DNA from: Tubiluchus corallicola
Lineage: Eukaryota > Priapulida > Priapulimorpha > Priapulimorphida > Tubiluchidae
Assembly: GCA_030141605.1 (NCBI GenBank)
Contig: JAQGDQ010000742.1
Location: 1-61,110 of the forward strand
DNA length: 61,110 nucleotides
Direction of reading: 5' to 3'
Part shown: positions 7,868 to 17,091 of the stretch, in pieces
Layout of the letters: each line of letters opens with the position of its first letter
Numbering within the stretch: position 1 is the stretch's first letter
The notes under the pieces: model-generated
Database searches by the model: none
What the model saw: the letters and a program-made list of their open reading frames with translations, nothing else
What the model was told of the DNA's origin: nothing
Made by a program: the position numbers and the translations under genes

Positions 7868-9754
7868 GTGATCGTGAATAAATTTTTTTCAGTAATAGCA
7901 GTATTTGTTCTCTTGTCTATCTTCTCTTCATGTTCTGATTTTTTAGATCAGATACCTGACGAGAAGCTTAGTGAGGATAACCTTTTTCAGTCAAAGGATG
8001 ATGCAGTAAAGGTATTAACACAGGTTTATGCTTACTATAAGTCTCCTATTGATTTTGTAAACTCCATTGGGTTAAGTGGAGATAACGTTAAGTTTAACTG
8101 GTCTAATTACGATTCCCATCGAAAAGATATAGGAACATTTGGACCCGGAGACCCGGTGTTTAACAACTGGAATGGTATTTATAATTCAATAAGAACCAGC
8201 ATATATTTTTTAAGTCGAATTGATGAGTGTAAGGATGAAAAGCTGACTGATCAGGAGAGGGCGTGGTGGAAAGGCGAAGCTGAATTTTTACAAGCTTATT
8301 ATTATTTCCTGTTATTACAGCAGTATGGCCCTGTTCCATTGATTACTAAGATATATGAAGGTAATGAGCTAACAGATGCTATTGAAAGCGGAGTTCCAAG
8401 AGCTTCATTTGATGAGATGGTAAGCTATATTGACAATTTGCTTGTTTCTGCATCTGAGAAGCTGGATGTAACCTATGCTATTCCTGACAGAGCAGGCCGG
8501 GCAAATGCTTCTGCTGCACTGTCCTTACGATCACGGCTATGGTTATATGCAGCGAGTCCGCTCTATAACGGGCTTGTGTCTCCAACAGGTCAGAGCTATT
8601 TCCAGTTAATGATTAAAGATAAAGATGGGCGCGATCTCCTTAGCTCAGATTTTGACGCCGGAAAGTGGCAAAAAGCGTTGGATGCAGCAAGGGAAGCTAT
8701 TGCATTAGCTAAATCAGGAGGGTATGGCTTGTACCTGGGGGATGGAAATAAATATAGTGATGGGCTCTCACTATATCGCCATATCTTTTCATACCCCAGA
8801 GGTGGGGAGCCCAGTATAGAAACTATATTTTACAAACAAAATTTTAGTACAGGCAATTGGGTAAGGCATAGTATGCCTGTTAGCTGGAGTTCTTACTCTG
8901 GCATTTGCCCTACTTTGGAGCATGTAGGTGAATATTTTATGGCAAATGGATTAATGCCCGAAGATGACACTGAATACCAAAGTGTAGATGGGTTTGAGAC
9001 ATACCAAAAGGATGGTTTTGAAATCGAGCTATATAAAAAGTTTAAAAAACGAGATCCTCGTTTTTACTCAAACATATTGTTTCCTGAGAGGTACTCATAC
9101 GCTATGCTTGATGGAGATACGGAGAGCTATGATACCAAGTGGTGTGGTGAAAGTGATAACGACAGAGTGTATTTTAGACCATACGCAGATGGACCTGATG
9201 GATTTAACAGTAAAACGGGAAGAGATTATTGTATCACAGGCTTTCTATGCCTAAAGTGGGTTGCCCCCTCAGTTACTAAAACAAATTTTGGAGATTACGC
9301 AGTTCCAGTCTTTAGATATGCAGAGTTGCTTTTGAACTTAATGGAGTCTGCATTTGAATACTCGGTTGCGAAAGGTGAAAATCCTCTTTTCAATAATGAA
9401 ATATTTGATGCATGGGATGAATTGCGGGAGCGTATAGGTATGCCGGGAGTGAGGGATGCATATGCTGCTGCTGGAATACCTCTGAGCGAGGAGAAGTTAC
9501 GCCAATTAATTCATAGAGAGAGGCGTGTTGAACTGGCATTTGAGGCTCACCGCTATTTTGATAACCGAAGGTGGCTGGACGCTAAAAGGGAGGGAGGCGA
9601 AATGCACGGTTATGATATCATGGAAAACGGAGAGGAGTTTTGGGTTAGGAAGCCATTTGAAACTCGCTTCTGGAATGATAAACTCTACTTCATGCCAATA
9701 CCTCAGGTTGAGATTGATAAGAATCCGGCTCTAACACAAAACCCGTTATGGTAG
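7868..9754 (+). CDS. SusD/RagB-family nutrient-binding outer-membrane lipoprotein
   Basis: 628 residues. The start is a GTG at 7868, with a second in-frame GTG at 7874; both give the same lipoprotein signal (VLLSIFSSCSDFLDQIP, lipobox Cys near residue 22). The N-terminal TPR-like region contains the family motif AEFLQAYYYFLLLQQYGPVPLI, and the C-terminal SusD region ends with RVELAFEAHRYFDNRRW and MPIPQVEIDKNP, all typical of RagB/SusD. It caps the SusC transporter and captures the ligand at the cell surface. Only 6 bases separate it from susC, so the two are cotranscribed. No enzyme genes follow; the next gene is housekeeping metG. Confidence 0.95.
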   Translation: MIVNKFFSVIAVFVLLSIFSSCSDFLDQIPDEKLSEDNLFQSKDDAVKVLTQVYAYYKSPIDFVNSIGLSGDNVKFNWSNYDSHRKDIGTFGPGDPVFNNWNGIYNSIRTSIYFLSRIDECKDEKLTDQERAWWKGEAEFLQAYYYFLLLQQYGPVPLITKIYEGNELTDAIESGVPRASFDEMVSYIDNLLVSASEKLDVTYAIPDRAGRANASAALSLRSRLWLYAASPLYNGLVSPTGQSYFQLMIKDKDGRDLLSSDFDAGKWQKALDAAREAIALAKSGGYGLYLGDGNKYSDGLSLYRHIFSYPRGGEPSIETIFYKQNFSTGNWVRHSMPVSWSSYSGICPTLEHVGEYFMANGLMPEDDTEYQSVDGFETYQKDGFEIELYKKFKKRDPRFYSNILFPERYSYAMLDGDTESYDTKWCGESDNDRVYFRPYADGPDGFNSKTGRDYCITGFLCLKWVAPSVTKTNFGDYAVPVFRYAELLLNLMESAFEYSVAKGENPLFNNEIFDAWDELRERIGMPGVRDAYAAAGIPLSEEKLRQLIHRERRVELAFEAHRYFDNRRWLDAKREGGEMHGYDIMENGEEFWVRKPFETRFWNDKLYFMPIPQVEIDKNPALTQNPLW

Positions 9755-10003
9755 ATATAATAATTCACAAACAAAAATACCTGAAAAGCACCTTAAGTAT
9801 ACTGGTTGTGTGTTTTAAACTAAAATAGGGCTCATCCACAGCGGTAAAATATTTTTTAATACCAAAATTAGCCTTAATATCCAGGCTAGTATTAAATCCA
9901 ACTGTAAGATGTGAGTTTGCAAAGGCTTTGCTGCACTAATTTGGTCCCTTATTATATCTATATTTGTGCTGCAATTTAAAGATAAAACTTATTAGGTCTT
10001 ATT
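9755..10003 (+). promoter_or_regulatory. Intergenic region upstream of metG with a possible -7 box
   Basis: A TATATTTG at 9959-9966 fits the TAnnTTTG -7 consensus, 38 bases before the metG ATG. The only nearby TTTG (9940-9943) is 15 bp away, shorter than the usual 19-21, so the -33 box is uncertain. The rest of the gap shows no ORF, tRNA or hairpin that I can support. Confidence 0.35.
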
Positions 10004-12037
10004 ATGAGCAAGTATAAAAGGACACTGATCACATCAGCACTACCATACGCAAATGGCCCGATACATATAGGGCATTTGGCTGGCGTGTATATTCCAGCTG
10101 ACATATATGCTCGCTATCTTCGTTTGAAGGGAGAAGAGGTTATTTTTGTAGGCGGGTCAGATGAGCATGGTGTCCCTATCACATTAAGGGCAAAAAAAGA
10201 GGGTGGTACTCCTCAGGACGTTGTCGATAAATACCATAAAATAATTAAAGAATCTTTCAGCAAGTTTGGCATCTCTTTTGATATTTATTCACGTACCAGC
10301 GCTGATATACATCATAAAACGGCATCGGATTTTTTCAAAACTTTGCATAATAAAGGTGCATTTATAGAAAAAGTGGAGAAACAGTTTTACGACGAGGAGG
10401 CGGAGCAGTTTCTTGCCGATCGCTATATAATCGGTACCTGTCCGAGATGTAATTTTGAAAAGGCTTATGGTGACCAGTGTGAGAATTGTGGTTCATCTCT
10501 CAATGCCATTGATTTGATAGATCCCAAGTCGGTGTTAAGTGGTAATAAGCCGGTAAGAAAGGAGACAAAGCACTGGTATCTGCCACTTGATAAGCATGAA
10601 AGGTGGCTTAAGGAATGGATAATAGATGGGCATAAGGAGTGGAAGCCAAATGTTTACGGGCAATGCAAGTCATGGATAGACGGAGGGCTAACTCCTCGCG
10701 CTGTAACCCGTGATCTGAACTGGGGAGTCCCTGTCCCTGTTGAGGGAGCGGATGGGAAAGTGCTGTATGTGTGGTTTGATGCACCTATCGGATACATTTC
10801 TACAACCAAAGAGTTGACACCTGAGTGGGAAAAGTACTGGAAGAGCCCTGATACGAAAATGGTATGCTTTATAGGAAAGGACAATATTGTTTTTCACTGC
10901 ATTATTTTTCCTGCAATGCTCAGCGCCGAAGGTTCATATATACTTCCTGACAATGTCCCGGCGAATGAGTTTTTGAATCTCGAAGGGGAGAAAATATCGA
11001 CATCTCAGAATAGAGCTGTGTGGCTGCACGAGTATATGGAAGAATTTCCTGGCAAAGAGGATGTGTTGAAATATGTGCTTACGGCTAATGCTCCCGAAGC
11101 AAAGGACAGCGATTTTACATGGAAAGATTTTCAGGCCAGAAATAATAATGAGCTTGTTGCTATTTTAGGGAACTTTGTAAACCGAACTTTGGTGCTCACA
11201 AATAAGTATTATGAAGGGGAAGTGCCACAAATACAGGAGCTGTGCGATTTTGACAGAGAGACACTCTCTGTAATTGAAAAGCTGAAGCAGGAGGTGGAAA
11301 TGTCTCTGGGCAGCTATCGGTTTCGGGAGGCATTAAAGAGAGCGATGGATCTGGCGAGGCTGGGAAATAAATACCTTGCCGATAGTGAGCCATGGAAGGT
11401 TATTAAAACAGACGCAGCACGCGTTAAAACAATCATAAATATATGTTTACAGATAACTGCAAATATTACTATCATCTTTGAGCCATTTATGCCATTAAAG
11501 ATGGAAAAACTGAGACGGCTGTTGAATATTGAGAGGTTGCCCTGGGGTGAACTGGGACGCACAGACCTAGTTAGGGCAGGGCACAATGTAAACAAGCCGG
11601 AGCTGCTATTCGAAAAAATAGAGGATGAAGTGATACAGGTACAGGTGGATAAGTTACTATCAGCCCAAAAGGCAGAAAAGCCCGTAAACACAGCAATAAA
11701 AGAGGTAAAAGAAGATATAGGATTTGACGATTTTACAAAACTGGATATTCGTGTTGGTACTATCATAAGCGCAGAGAAAGTAGCAAAAACCAAAAAATTG
11801 TTGAAGCTGGAAGTAGATACGGGGCTTGACAAACGCACTATCGTTTCAGGAATAGCAGAGTATTATGAGCCCCAAAAGATAAAAGGGCAGCAGGTGTCTG
11901 TTGTGATAAACCTGGCGCCTAAAGTGCTATATGGTATTAAGTCTCAGGGAATGATATTAATGGCCGAAAATAGTGATGGGACACTGGCATTTCTCAGTCC
12001 TGATAAGAAGATAGAGAGTGGGGGGAAAGTTTGTTGA
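10004..12037 (+). CDS. metG: Methionyl-tRNA synthetase with C-terminal tRNA-binding domain
   Basis: 677 residues. It charges tRNA-Met with methionine in the cytoplasm. The class I signature HIGH appears in PIHIGHLAG near residue 20, and the second signature is a KISTS variant at 330-334. A zinc-binding knuckle is visible with Cys146, Cys149, Cys159 and Cys162. The catalytic Rossmann fold is followed by the anticodon-binding helical domain (to about 540) and a C-terminal EMAP/Trbp111-type OB-fold (about 575-677, starting near [13 protein letters not shown]), which promotes dimerisation and tRNA binding. Length and domain order are usual for Bacteroidota. It is monocistronic, with its own hairpin terminator downstream. 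Confidence 0.97.
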   Translation: MSKYKRTLITSALPYANGPIHIGHLAGVYIPADIYARYLRLKGEEVIFVGGSDEHGVPITLRAKKEGGTPQDVVDKYHKIIKESFSKFGISFDIYSRTSADIHHKTASDFFKTLHNKGAFIEKVEKQFYDEEAEQFLADRYIIGTCPRCNFEKAYGDQCENCGSSLNAIDLIDPKSVLSGNKPVRKETKHWYLPLDKHERWLKEWIIDGHKEWKPNVYGQCKSWIDGGLTPRAVTRDLNWGVPVPVEGADGKVLYVWFDAPIGYISTTKELTPEWEKYWKSPDTKMVCFIGKDNIVFHCIIFPAMLSAEGSYILPDNVPANEFLNLEGEKISTSQNRAVWLHEYMEEFPGKEDVLKYVLTANAPEAKDSDFTWKDFQARNNNELVAILGNFVNRTLVLTNKYYEGEVPQIQELCDFDRETLSVIEKLKQEVEMSLGSYRFREALKRAMDLARLGNKYLADSEPWKVIKTDAARVKTIINICLQITANITIIFEPFMPLKMEKLRRLLNIERLPWGELGRTDLVRAGHNVNKPELLFEKIEDEVIQVQVDKLLSAQKAEKPVNTAIKEVKEDIGFDDFTKLDIRVGTIISAEKVAKTKKLLKLEVDTGLDKRTIVSGIAEYYEPQKIKGQQVSVVINLAPKVLYGIKSQGMILMAENSDGTLAFLSPDKKIESGGKVC

Positions 12038-12085
12038 TGGAGTAGTAGGGAGTGAATGGGACGATAGAAGCCGATCAATTATTTG

Positions 12086-12124
12086 AAAAAAGAGGGTACA
12101 CCATAAATGGCATACCCTCTTTTA
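12086..12124 (+). terminator. Rho-independent terminator after metG
   Basis: An inverted repeat of 12-13 bp (AAAAAGAGGGTA ... TACCCTCTTTT) with a 14-base loop, ending in a T run on the plus strand. The stem also has A residues on its left side, so it may work in both directions and serve the minus-strand cyd operon. Confidence 0.75.
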
Positions 12125-12173
12125 AGTTAGGCCTTAGCACTAATATTTAAAGTTAAGTTAGCTGAAAATTTTC

Positions 12174-12290
12174 TCAGCTGTCATTTTCTAGATTGCCTTC
12201 ATGCCTTAGCATAACTTTTTTTATTACAATATAAGTGATGTAAATGATCACAGGTAGTGAAAACAGTTCTGTAATTGATCCCCAATACAT
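12174..12290 (-). CDS. 38-residue single-span membrane protein after cydB (CydX-like candidate)
   Basis: A complete ORF starts with ATG 17 bases after the cydB stop and ends with TGA. The peptide opens MYWGSITELFSL, has one hydrophobic segment (PVIIYITYIVI, residues about 13-23), then a basic patch (KK...R) and an acidic tail (EGNLENDS). The size, single membrane span, aromatic start and position immediately after cydB parallel CydX/CbdX subunits of bd oxidases in Proteobacteria, which stabilise the haem sites. No sequence identity to CydX is claimed; the assignment rests on position and topology. It would be the fourth gene of DUF4492-cydA-cydB-this ORF. There is no strong Shine-Dalgarno sequence, as is common in this phylum. 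Confidence 0.5.
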   Translation of the reverse strand: MYWGSITELFSLPVIIYITYIVIKKVMLRHEGNLENDS

Positions 12291-12307
12291 AATTTTTGTT
12301 TTTAAGG

Positions 12308-13447
12308 TTAGTAGATTAATCCATCTCCCTTCCCACTTGTTACTTCCTCCTCTGTTATTTTTTTACTGTTAATAGCTTTCCATGCGTACCATATATATGC
12401 TAGCACAAAAGGGACAAATAAAGATACATAGCTCATAACTGTCAAAGTAAATCTGGAAGATGAACTATTTTGTATAGTAAGCGATGACTGAAGATCGTAG
12501 GCTGATGGATAATACGAGGTGTTGTTATATCCGGCGATTAACAGAAGTGCAAAAACCGTTAATACAGTTCCAATTCCCGCAGACCATATACCATCAGTCC
12601 TGTCTTTCAATAAAGAGCTAATAATTCCCCACAACACCCCTAGCACACCCACAAGGAAAATTATTGTAACAACAGGCATCTCAAGAAGATTACGTAGATA
12701 TTTATTCGGTTCTTTGAATATTTCAAGGCTATCAGAATCGTATGCAAAGCCATCCATAATAAGCAATCTGATTACAAAAAATAGGAAAAAAACCAGAAAT
12801 GGAACTGTGTTAATTAGTAGCTGTTTTTTTGAGTTTTTAAATATCGACTCATTATCAATACAGTTCATAAAATACAGCAGTGCGAGAATTCTGGATAGAA
12901 AGAATACAGCAAGGCCAAGAGCCACATTATGAAATGTGAGAACTGTCTCAAGCCCTCTGGCAGGGTGTTCCCACTGTGAGAAGTTAAATTCATTAACAGA
13001 AAATTCCGCACCGTTAAAGAAAGTTCCCACTACTGCACCGATCAAAATTGTTCCCAACAATCCATTGGCAAAAAGAAATGCATCAAATGTTTTTTGCCCA
13101 AGGAAGTTTCCTGGTTTTTTTCTAAACTCGTAAGATACGGCTTGAACGATAAAGCAGAATAGCAGTGCCATCCATGCCCAGTAAGCTCCGCCAAAGCTGG
13201 TTGAATAGAATAGTGGAAAGGATGCAAAAAATGCTCCCCCAAAAGTTACTAAAGTTGTAAATGTAAATTCCCATTTTCGGCCCAAAGCATTAATGATCAT
13301 TGCGCGGTCATTATCTGTTTTGCCAAGCTGGTAGATTAAAGACTGCCCTCCCTGAACGAAAAGCAAAAATACCAGCAAACTGCCCAAGAGGGATATAATA
13401 GCCCACCAATACTGTTGTAGAGCTAAATGACTCATTGTTTCAAACAT
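12308..13447 (-). CDS. cydB: Cytochrome bd quinol oxidase subunit II
   Basis: 379 residues with eight or nine strongly hydrophobic segments and the N-terminal pattern of the CydB family (LQQYWWAIISLLGSLLVFLLFVQGGQ). With CydA it forms the quinol-oxidising, oxygen-reducing bd complex in the inner membrane, used at low oxygen tension and to protect anaerobes from oxygen. It lies 14 bases after cydA and is followed by a small membrane ORF. The length is usual for the family. Confidence 0.95.
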   Translation of the reverse strand: MFETMSHLALQQYWWAIISLLGSLLVFLLFVQGGQSLIYQLGKTDNDRAMIINALGRKWEFTFTTLVTFGGAFFASFPLFYSTSFGGAYWAWMALLFCFIVQAVSYEFRKKPGNFLGQKTFDAFLFANGLLGTILIGAVVGTFFNGAEFSVNEFNFSQWEHPARGLETVLTFHNVALGLAVFFLSRILALLYFMNCIDNESIFKNSKKQLLINTVPFLVFFLFFVIRLLIMDGFAYDSDSLEIFKEPNKYLRNLLEMPVVTIIFLVGVLGVLWGIISSLLKDRTDGIWSAGIGTVLTVFALLLIAGYNNTSYYPSAYDLQSSLTIQNSSSSRFTLTVMSYVSLFVPFVLAYIWYAWKAINSKKITEEEVTSGKGDGLIY

Positions 13448-13461
13448 AATACACTTCCTCC

Positions 13462-15015
13462 TTATTTAGGTCCTTTTTTAATTTGCCTAGACATAATCTT
13501 AATTTCTGCAATTAAAAGCAATGTAAATATTGCTACAAATAGCCAGAATGTAACCTGAACTGCGCTTGAACTAATTTTTGATACAGCGGCAGTTGTTGGC
13601 ATTAAATCCTGTATCACCCAGGGCTGTCTTCCCATTTCAGCCGTTGTCCATCCCAGCATGGTAGCAATATATGCCAGAGGTATAGTCCAGATAGCAATCC
13701 ACAAGAATGTCTTTTTATTGGATAGTGTTCCTTTTAATACCCAAATAAGTGAAAGTATGAAAAACACTAAAAACCATATACCCAATACAACCATTAGGTG
13801 AAAGCTGTAAAATACAAGGGGTATACCGGGAATTAAGTCATTTGTGTCTGCAATATGTCCGTACCCGAAATATTTAAAGTAGTTTTCCTGGAACTTATCG
13901 GACTCAAATTTTACTCTTAACTCATTAGCTAACACGGTGTTGCCACTGCTCTTGGCATCTTTATATTCTTTGAGTGTTTTAATGGCAATTTTCCCTCTTT
14001 TAATCTTTTCCTCAGCAGATAAAATACCATATTTATCGTTTCCATCTATCAGGTCATTGACCCCTGGTACAAATGCACTCTTGTCGCGAAAGGCCAAGTA
14101 CGAAAGCATATTTGGAACCTCCAGCTTTACCAGGAAATCTTTTAGCTTATCATTCTGCTGCTCTTTACTTGAGCCCGACATTACTCCAAATACTACAAGG
14201 CCTGCTCCCTCCTGCCCATCATAAAGGCCTTCAAATGCAGCAAACTTCATAGGCTGTTCGGCTGCAATCTCACGAGCTGAAGAGTCGCCATAGAAAGCAT
14301 TAAAAAGCGAAAATACGAGGCCAAAAATGGAGGCTATAAGAATACTTTTCTTAGCAAAAGCAACATCTCTCTTTTTTAATAAAAACCAAGCGGAAACGCC
14401 TATTACAAAAACTGAAGCTAGCACATATCCGGAAGATACTGTATGCAAAAACTTACTTACTGCCATAGGAGAAAAAAGCACTTCCCAGAAGCTTGTCATC
14501 TCATTTCTTGCAGTTTCCGGATTGAACGCAGTACCCACCGGCTTCTGCATCCACGCATTAGCTACAAGTATCCATAGTGCAGATAAGTTAGCTCCTATAG
14601 CTGTAAGCCAGGTAGAAAGCAAATGAAACTTTTTACTTACTTTCTCCCACCCAAAAAACATTACGGCAATAAAGGTGGATTCCATAAAGAAAGCCATGAT
14701 ACCCTCTACAGCCAGGGGCGCGCCAAAAATATCACCTACAAACCATGAGTAATTAGACCAGTTGGTCCCAAACTGAAACTCCAAAATAATACCTGTAGCT
14801 ACACCGATAGCAAAATTTATACCGAATAGCTTCATCCAAAATTTAGTGATTCTCTTCCACTCAGGATTGCCTGTTTTTACATAGATTGATTCCATGATGG
14901 CAATGATGAATGTAATCCCAAGTGTGAGAGGCACAAATAGCCAATGATAAAATGCAGTAAGAGCAAATTGCGCTCTTGCCCAGTTTACCATTGAAAGATC
15001 TACAATTCCATCCAT
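13462..15015 (-). CDS. cydA: Cytochrome bd quinol oxidase subunit I
   Basis: 517 residues. This subunit carries the haem groups and the quinol site. Visible family features are the N-terminal FALTAFYHWLFVPLTLG with the conserved haem-ligand His, the MESTFIAVMFFGWEKVS helix with its conserved Glu residues, and GWTTAEMGRQPWVI near residue 440. The periplasmic Q loop lies between about 230 and 395 and contains the stretch from the DGQEGAGLVVFGVM region to GIPLVFYSFHLM. At least eight transmembrane segments are present. The operon order on the minus strand is DUF4492, cydA, cydB, small ORF. Confidence 0.97.
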   Translation of the reverse strand: MDGIVDLSMVNWARAQFALTAFYHWLFVPLTLGITFIIAIMESIYVKTGNPEWKRITKFWMKLFGINFAIGVATGIILEFQFGTNWSNYSWFVGDIFGAPLAVEGIMAFFMESTFIAVMFFGWEKVSKKFHLLSTWLTAIGANLSALWILVANAWMQKPVGTAFNPETARNEMTSFWEVLFSPMAVSKFLHTVSSGYVLASVFVIGVSAWFLLKKRDVAFAKKSILIASIFGLVFSLFNAFYGDSSAREIAAEQPMKFAAFEGLYDGQEGAGLVVFGVMSGSSKEQQNDKLKDFLVKLEVPNMLSYLAFRDKSAFVPGVNDLIDGNDKYGILSAEEKIKRGKIAIKTLKEYKDAKSSGNTVLANELRVKFESDKFQENYFKYFGYGHIADTNDLIPGIPLVFYSFHLMVVLGIWFLVFFILSLIWVLKGTLSNKKTFLWIAIWTIPLAYIATMLGWTTAEMGRQPWVIQDLMPTTAAVSKISSSAVQVTFWLFVAIFTLLLIAEIKIMSRQIKKGPK

Positions 15016-15026
15016 AAACTTAGTAT

Positions 15027-15233
15027 TTAATTAATATTAGTCAAACTCTCTATGACGTGATTACTTCGCTCTTGAGGTGTTTCAAAGTTTTTTCTCAAAA
15101 AGTTAGGGAAAAAGAATATCTTTAGAATTGCAAACATTATGAACAGTTTAATTAAGATTATAATCCACAAACTTTTTCCCCATGTCATTGTCCTGAACCC
15201 TTCATAATAAAATTTCCAAACCTTCGATATCAT
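15027..15233 (-). CDS. DUF4492 small membrane protein, first gene of the cyd operon
   Basis: 68 residues with one transmembrane segment (LWIIILIKLFIMFAILKIFFF, about 22-42) after a short amphipathic start (WKFYYEGFRTMTWGK), and a polar tail. The sequence fits the DUF4492 family, which is known to sit immediately upstream of cydA in Bacteroidota and Campylobacterota. Its molecular role is not established; the conserved linkage suggests assembly or stability of the bd oxidase. Only 11 bases separate it from cydA. Confidence 0.85.
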   Translation of the reverse strand: MISKVWKFYYEGFRTMTWGKSLWIIILIKLFIMFAILKIFFFPNFLRKNFETPQERSNHVIESLTNIN

Positions 15234-15418
15234 AATTCACTTAATTGACAATAATTGCACTATGTACGCCATTTAATTAGTTTTTTACGAAAGTAAAAGA
15301 CTCAACAAGATAGTTGTTTTAATTTAAAAAAATAAAATTTTTAATTGAAATTTTATGCTTGTTAGTCACAACCTTTTAATTATGTGGATACCATAAATTT
15401 TAAGGGTATAAGTTTAAA

Positions 15419-16378
15419 CTACATAAGATCCAGAGGTTTCTTTTTTCTGAGCCACAACTTTTGGCCTGGCTCCGGTTCATCCCCAATTTGCATTCGATTC
15501 TTTCTATACAGAGACCTAAGGCGTATGCCGTATTGCTGGGACACAGACCACATTGTTTGCTGGTCTTGAAAAATATGATAATCATACCCTTTGGGGGCTT
15601 TACCACGCTTTGGAGCAATGAATACTACCGAGTTGCTTCCGGGTAATTTACCACCCTTCACGCTGTTGTATTTCAGATCGTTGTAGCGATCTATTTCCCA
15701 CTTTTTCATTCCAAACTCTGTGGCGATATTTTCGTATGTGTCTCCATCCTTTGAGACAAATGACTTTCGCTTATTCCTTAACTCTATTTGTCTTTCCTGA
15801 AACAAACTATTGATTTGGTAATCATAGGCGCCAGCCCCCTTACGACTATCAACTACCTTTTCACCATAATGGAGATCAAATACGTATAACTTATTATCTT
15901 CTATAATAGATATAAGTTTTTCAGGATACTTCTTGTCTGTTGCATACCCTGCTTTTTTTAATTCATATGCCCATCCTTTATAATCTGTAATGTCAAGTTC
16001 AAACAGAGAGGAGTAGCGCTGATTTTTTGTTAAAAACTCTGAATGGTCACGATATGACTCCCACGCAGAGTTGTATTTCCTAAAGCATTCAGCTTTAGCA
16101 TCATCGTCATGAGCTACATAAGGCCCAGTCCAACTACCGCCACATTTTATACCAAAGTGATTATTTGCCTTCTTTGAAAGGGTAGATTTTCCATTGCCCG
16201 ACTCCAAGCAACCTTGCGCCAGTTTGATACTGGCGGGAATATGAAACAGATTCATTTCAGTTATGGCAACTTCTGAATAACGTTTAATATATTCATTCCT
16301 TTCTCCGTGCCGTCCTCCGGCGCTAAGGTATCCAGTCTTTACAATAACAATTAAAAGTAATAGAATGTATCTTTTCAT
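15419..16378 (-). CDS. Secreted N-acetylglucosaminidase-domain cell-wall hydrolase with LysM repeats
   Basis: 319 residues. A signal peptide (about 1-21) is followed by a mannosyl-glycoprotein endo-beta-N-acetylglucosaminidase-like domain (FlgJ/Auto type, about 30-170), with the usual helix carrying the catalytic Glu in LAQGCLESGNGKSTLSKKANNH and the following NHFGIKC. Two LysM modules occupy about 205-310 (GDTYENIATEFGM and QTMWSVSQQYGI), which bind peptidoglycan. The enzyme would cut glycan strands in the periplasm or at the surface during wall turnover or division. It is monocistronic, with a -7-like box upstream. Confidence 0.88.
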   Translation of the reverse strand: MKRYILLLLIVIVKTGYLSAGGRHGERNEYIKRYSEVAITEMNLFHIPASIKLAQGCLESGNGKSTLSKKANNHFGIKCGGSWTGPYVAHDDDAKAECFRKYNSAWESYRDHSEFLTKNQRYSSLFELDITDYKGWAYELKKAGYATDKKYPEKLISIIEDNKLYVFDLHYGEKVVDSRKGAGAYDYQINSLFQERQIELRNKRKSFVSKDGDTYENIATEFGMKKWEIDRYNDLKYNSVKGGKLPGSNSVVFIAPKRGKAPKGYDYHIFQDQQTMWSVSQQYGIRLRSLYRKNRMQIGDEPEPGQKLWLRKKKPLDLM

Positions 16379-16406
16379 TTGCTATGTTGTAGTTGAGAAT
16401 ATTTTT

Positions 16407-16414
16407 CAAAGATA
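16407..16414 (-). promoter_or_regulatory. Possible -7 box for the LysM glucosaminidase gene
   Basis: On the minus strand this reads TATCTTTG, an exact TAnnTTTG match, 28 bases upstream of the ATG. No TTTG is found at the expected 19-21 bp spacing, so only half of the promoter is supported. Confidence 0.35.
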
Positions 16415-16740
16415 TAAAAGATAAAAAAAACCTTTTCTATCATTTAATAATTTTAAAAATATAAAACAAAAACGAGCCCAAAAAGGTTGTGAGGCGTCCT
16501 GTGTTTGACTTGGAAATACTGATAAGGCTCTAGACTAGGAAACTTTTAATTTTCTTTAAAAAAAGAGGTTCCAATTTTAAAAATTACAAAGTGTGGAATG
16601 TTCTCAAGAGCCTCTTCTTCCTTATCTGAGGCATATTTACTTCCTATAATCTTTTTGCACCAAAATAAGTTTTAGCTAGCTCAAATTCACAAAAAAACAA
16701 TCATTTATTTCTGCTTGTTTTTGATAAGTTTCATCTCTGA

Positions 16741-16798
16741 AAACGCTAAAATAACGTTTTACACTATTTTGATTAATGATAAAATTTTAGCGGTTTTT
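16741..16798. other. Inverted repeat in a 713-bp gene-free region
   Basis: AAACGCTAAAAT at 16741-16752 pairs with ATTTTAGCGGTTT near 16784-16796 with one mismatch, enclosing a loop of about 31 bases and followed by T residues. It could be a weak terminator or an operator. The remainder of 16379-16917 is AT-rich, with no ORF or RNA gene that I can support. Confidence 0.35.
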
Positions 16799-16917
16799 GT
16801 AGTATTAATATTACTATAAGAACAGTTGATGTGCTTCTTTGTTTTATAACCGCTGATTTCACTATGTTATAGAATAAATTTAACGATTTATTTTAGCCTA
16901 AAGTCTTAAGAAAAAAT

Positions 16918-17045
16918 GAGATTTTTACAAGGCGGGATGTTTTGATTCAGGTTGAGGAGAAATTCGATGAGAAACCGTAGCTCACTGATGTAAATGGTGA
17001 GGATTTTGGCGAAAGTATTAATGAAAAGGTAGGTTTTAAAAGTTC
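16918..17045 (+). repeat. Dispersed MITE-like intergenic repeat, copy 3
   Basis: Left end GAGATTTTTACAAGG, core GGGATGTTTTGATTCAGG, then TTGAGGAGAAATTCGATGAG, AAACCGTAGCTCACTGATG and GAGGATTTTGGCGAAAG, right end GGTTTTAAAAGTTC. After the right end, GTAGTATGGGTTT resembles AAAGTATGGTTT after copy 4, so the repeat may extend to about 17070. The ends are inverted relative to each other. Confidence 0.7.
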
Positions 17046-17091
17046 GTAGTATGGGTTTCACAAAGGTTCCCAAACTTTTAAATAGCCTGTT

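Noticed and set aside
9910-9930. GAGTTTGCAAAGGCTTTG as a further copy of the dispersed repeat end
   Set aside because: Only the terminal motif matches; none of the internal blocks is present on either side.
11314-11838. 174-residue reading frame opposite metG
   Set aside because: It is antisense to the C-terminal part of an unmistakable metG and has the serine/phenylalanine-rich composition of a shadow frame.
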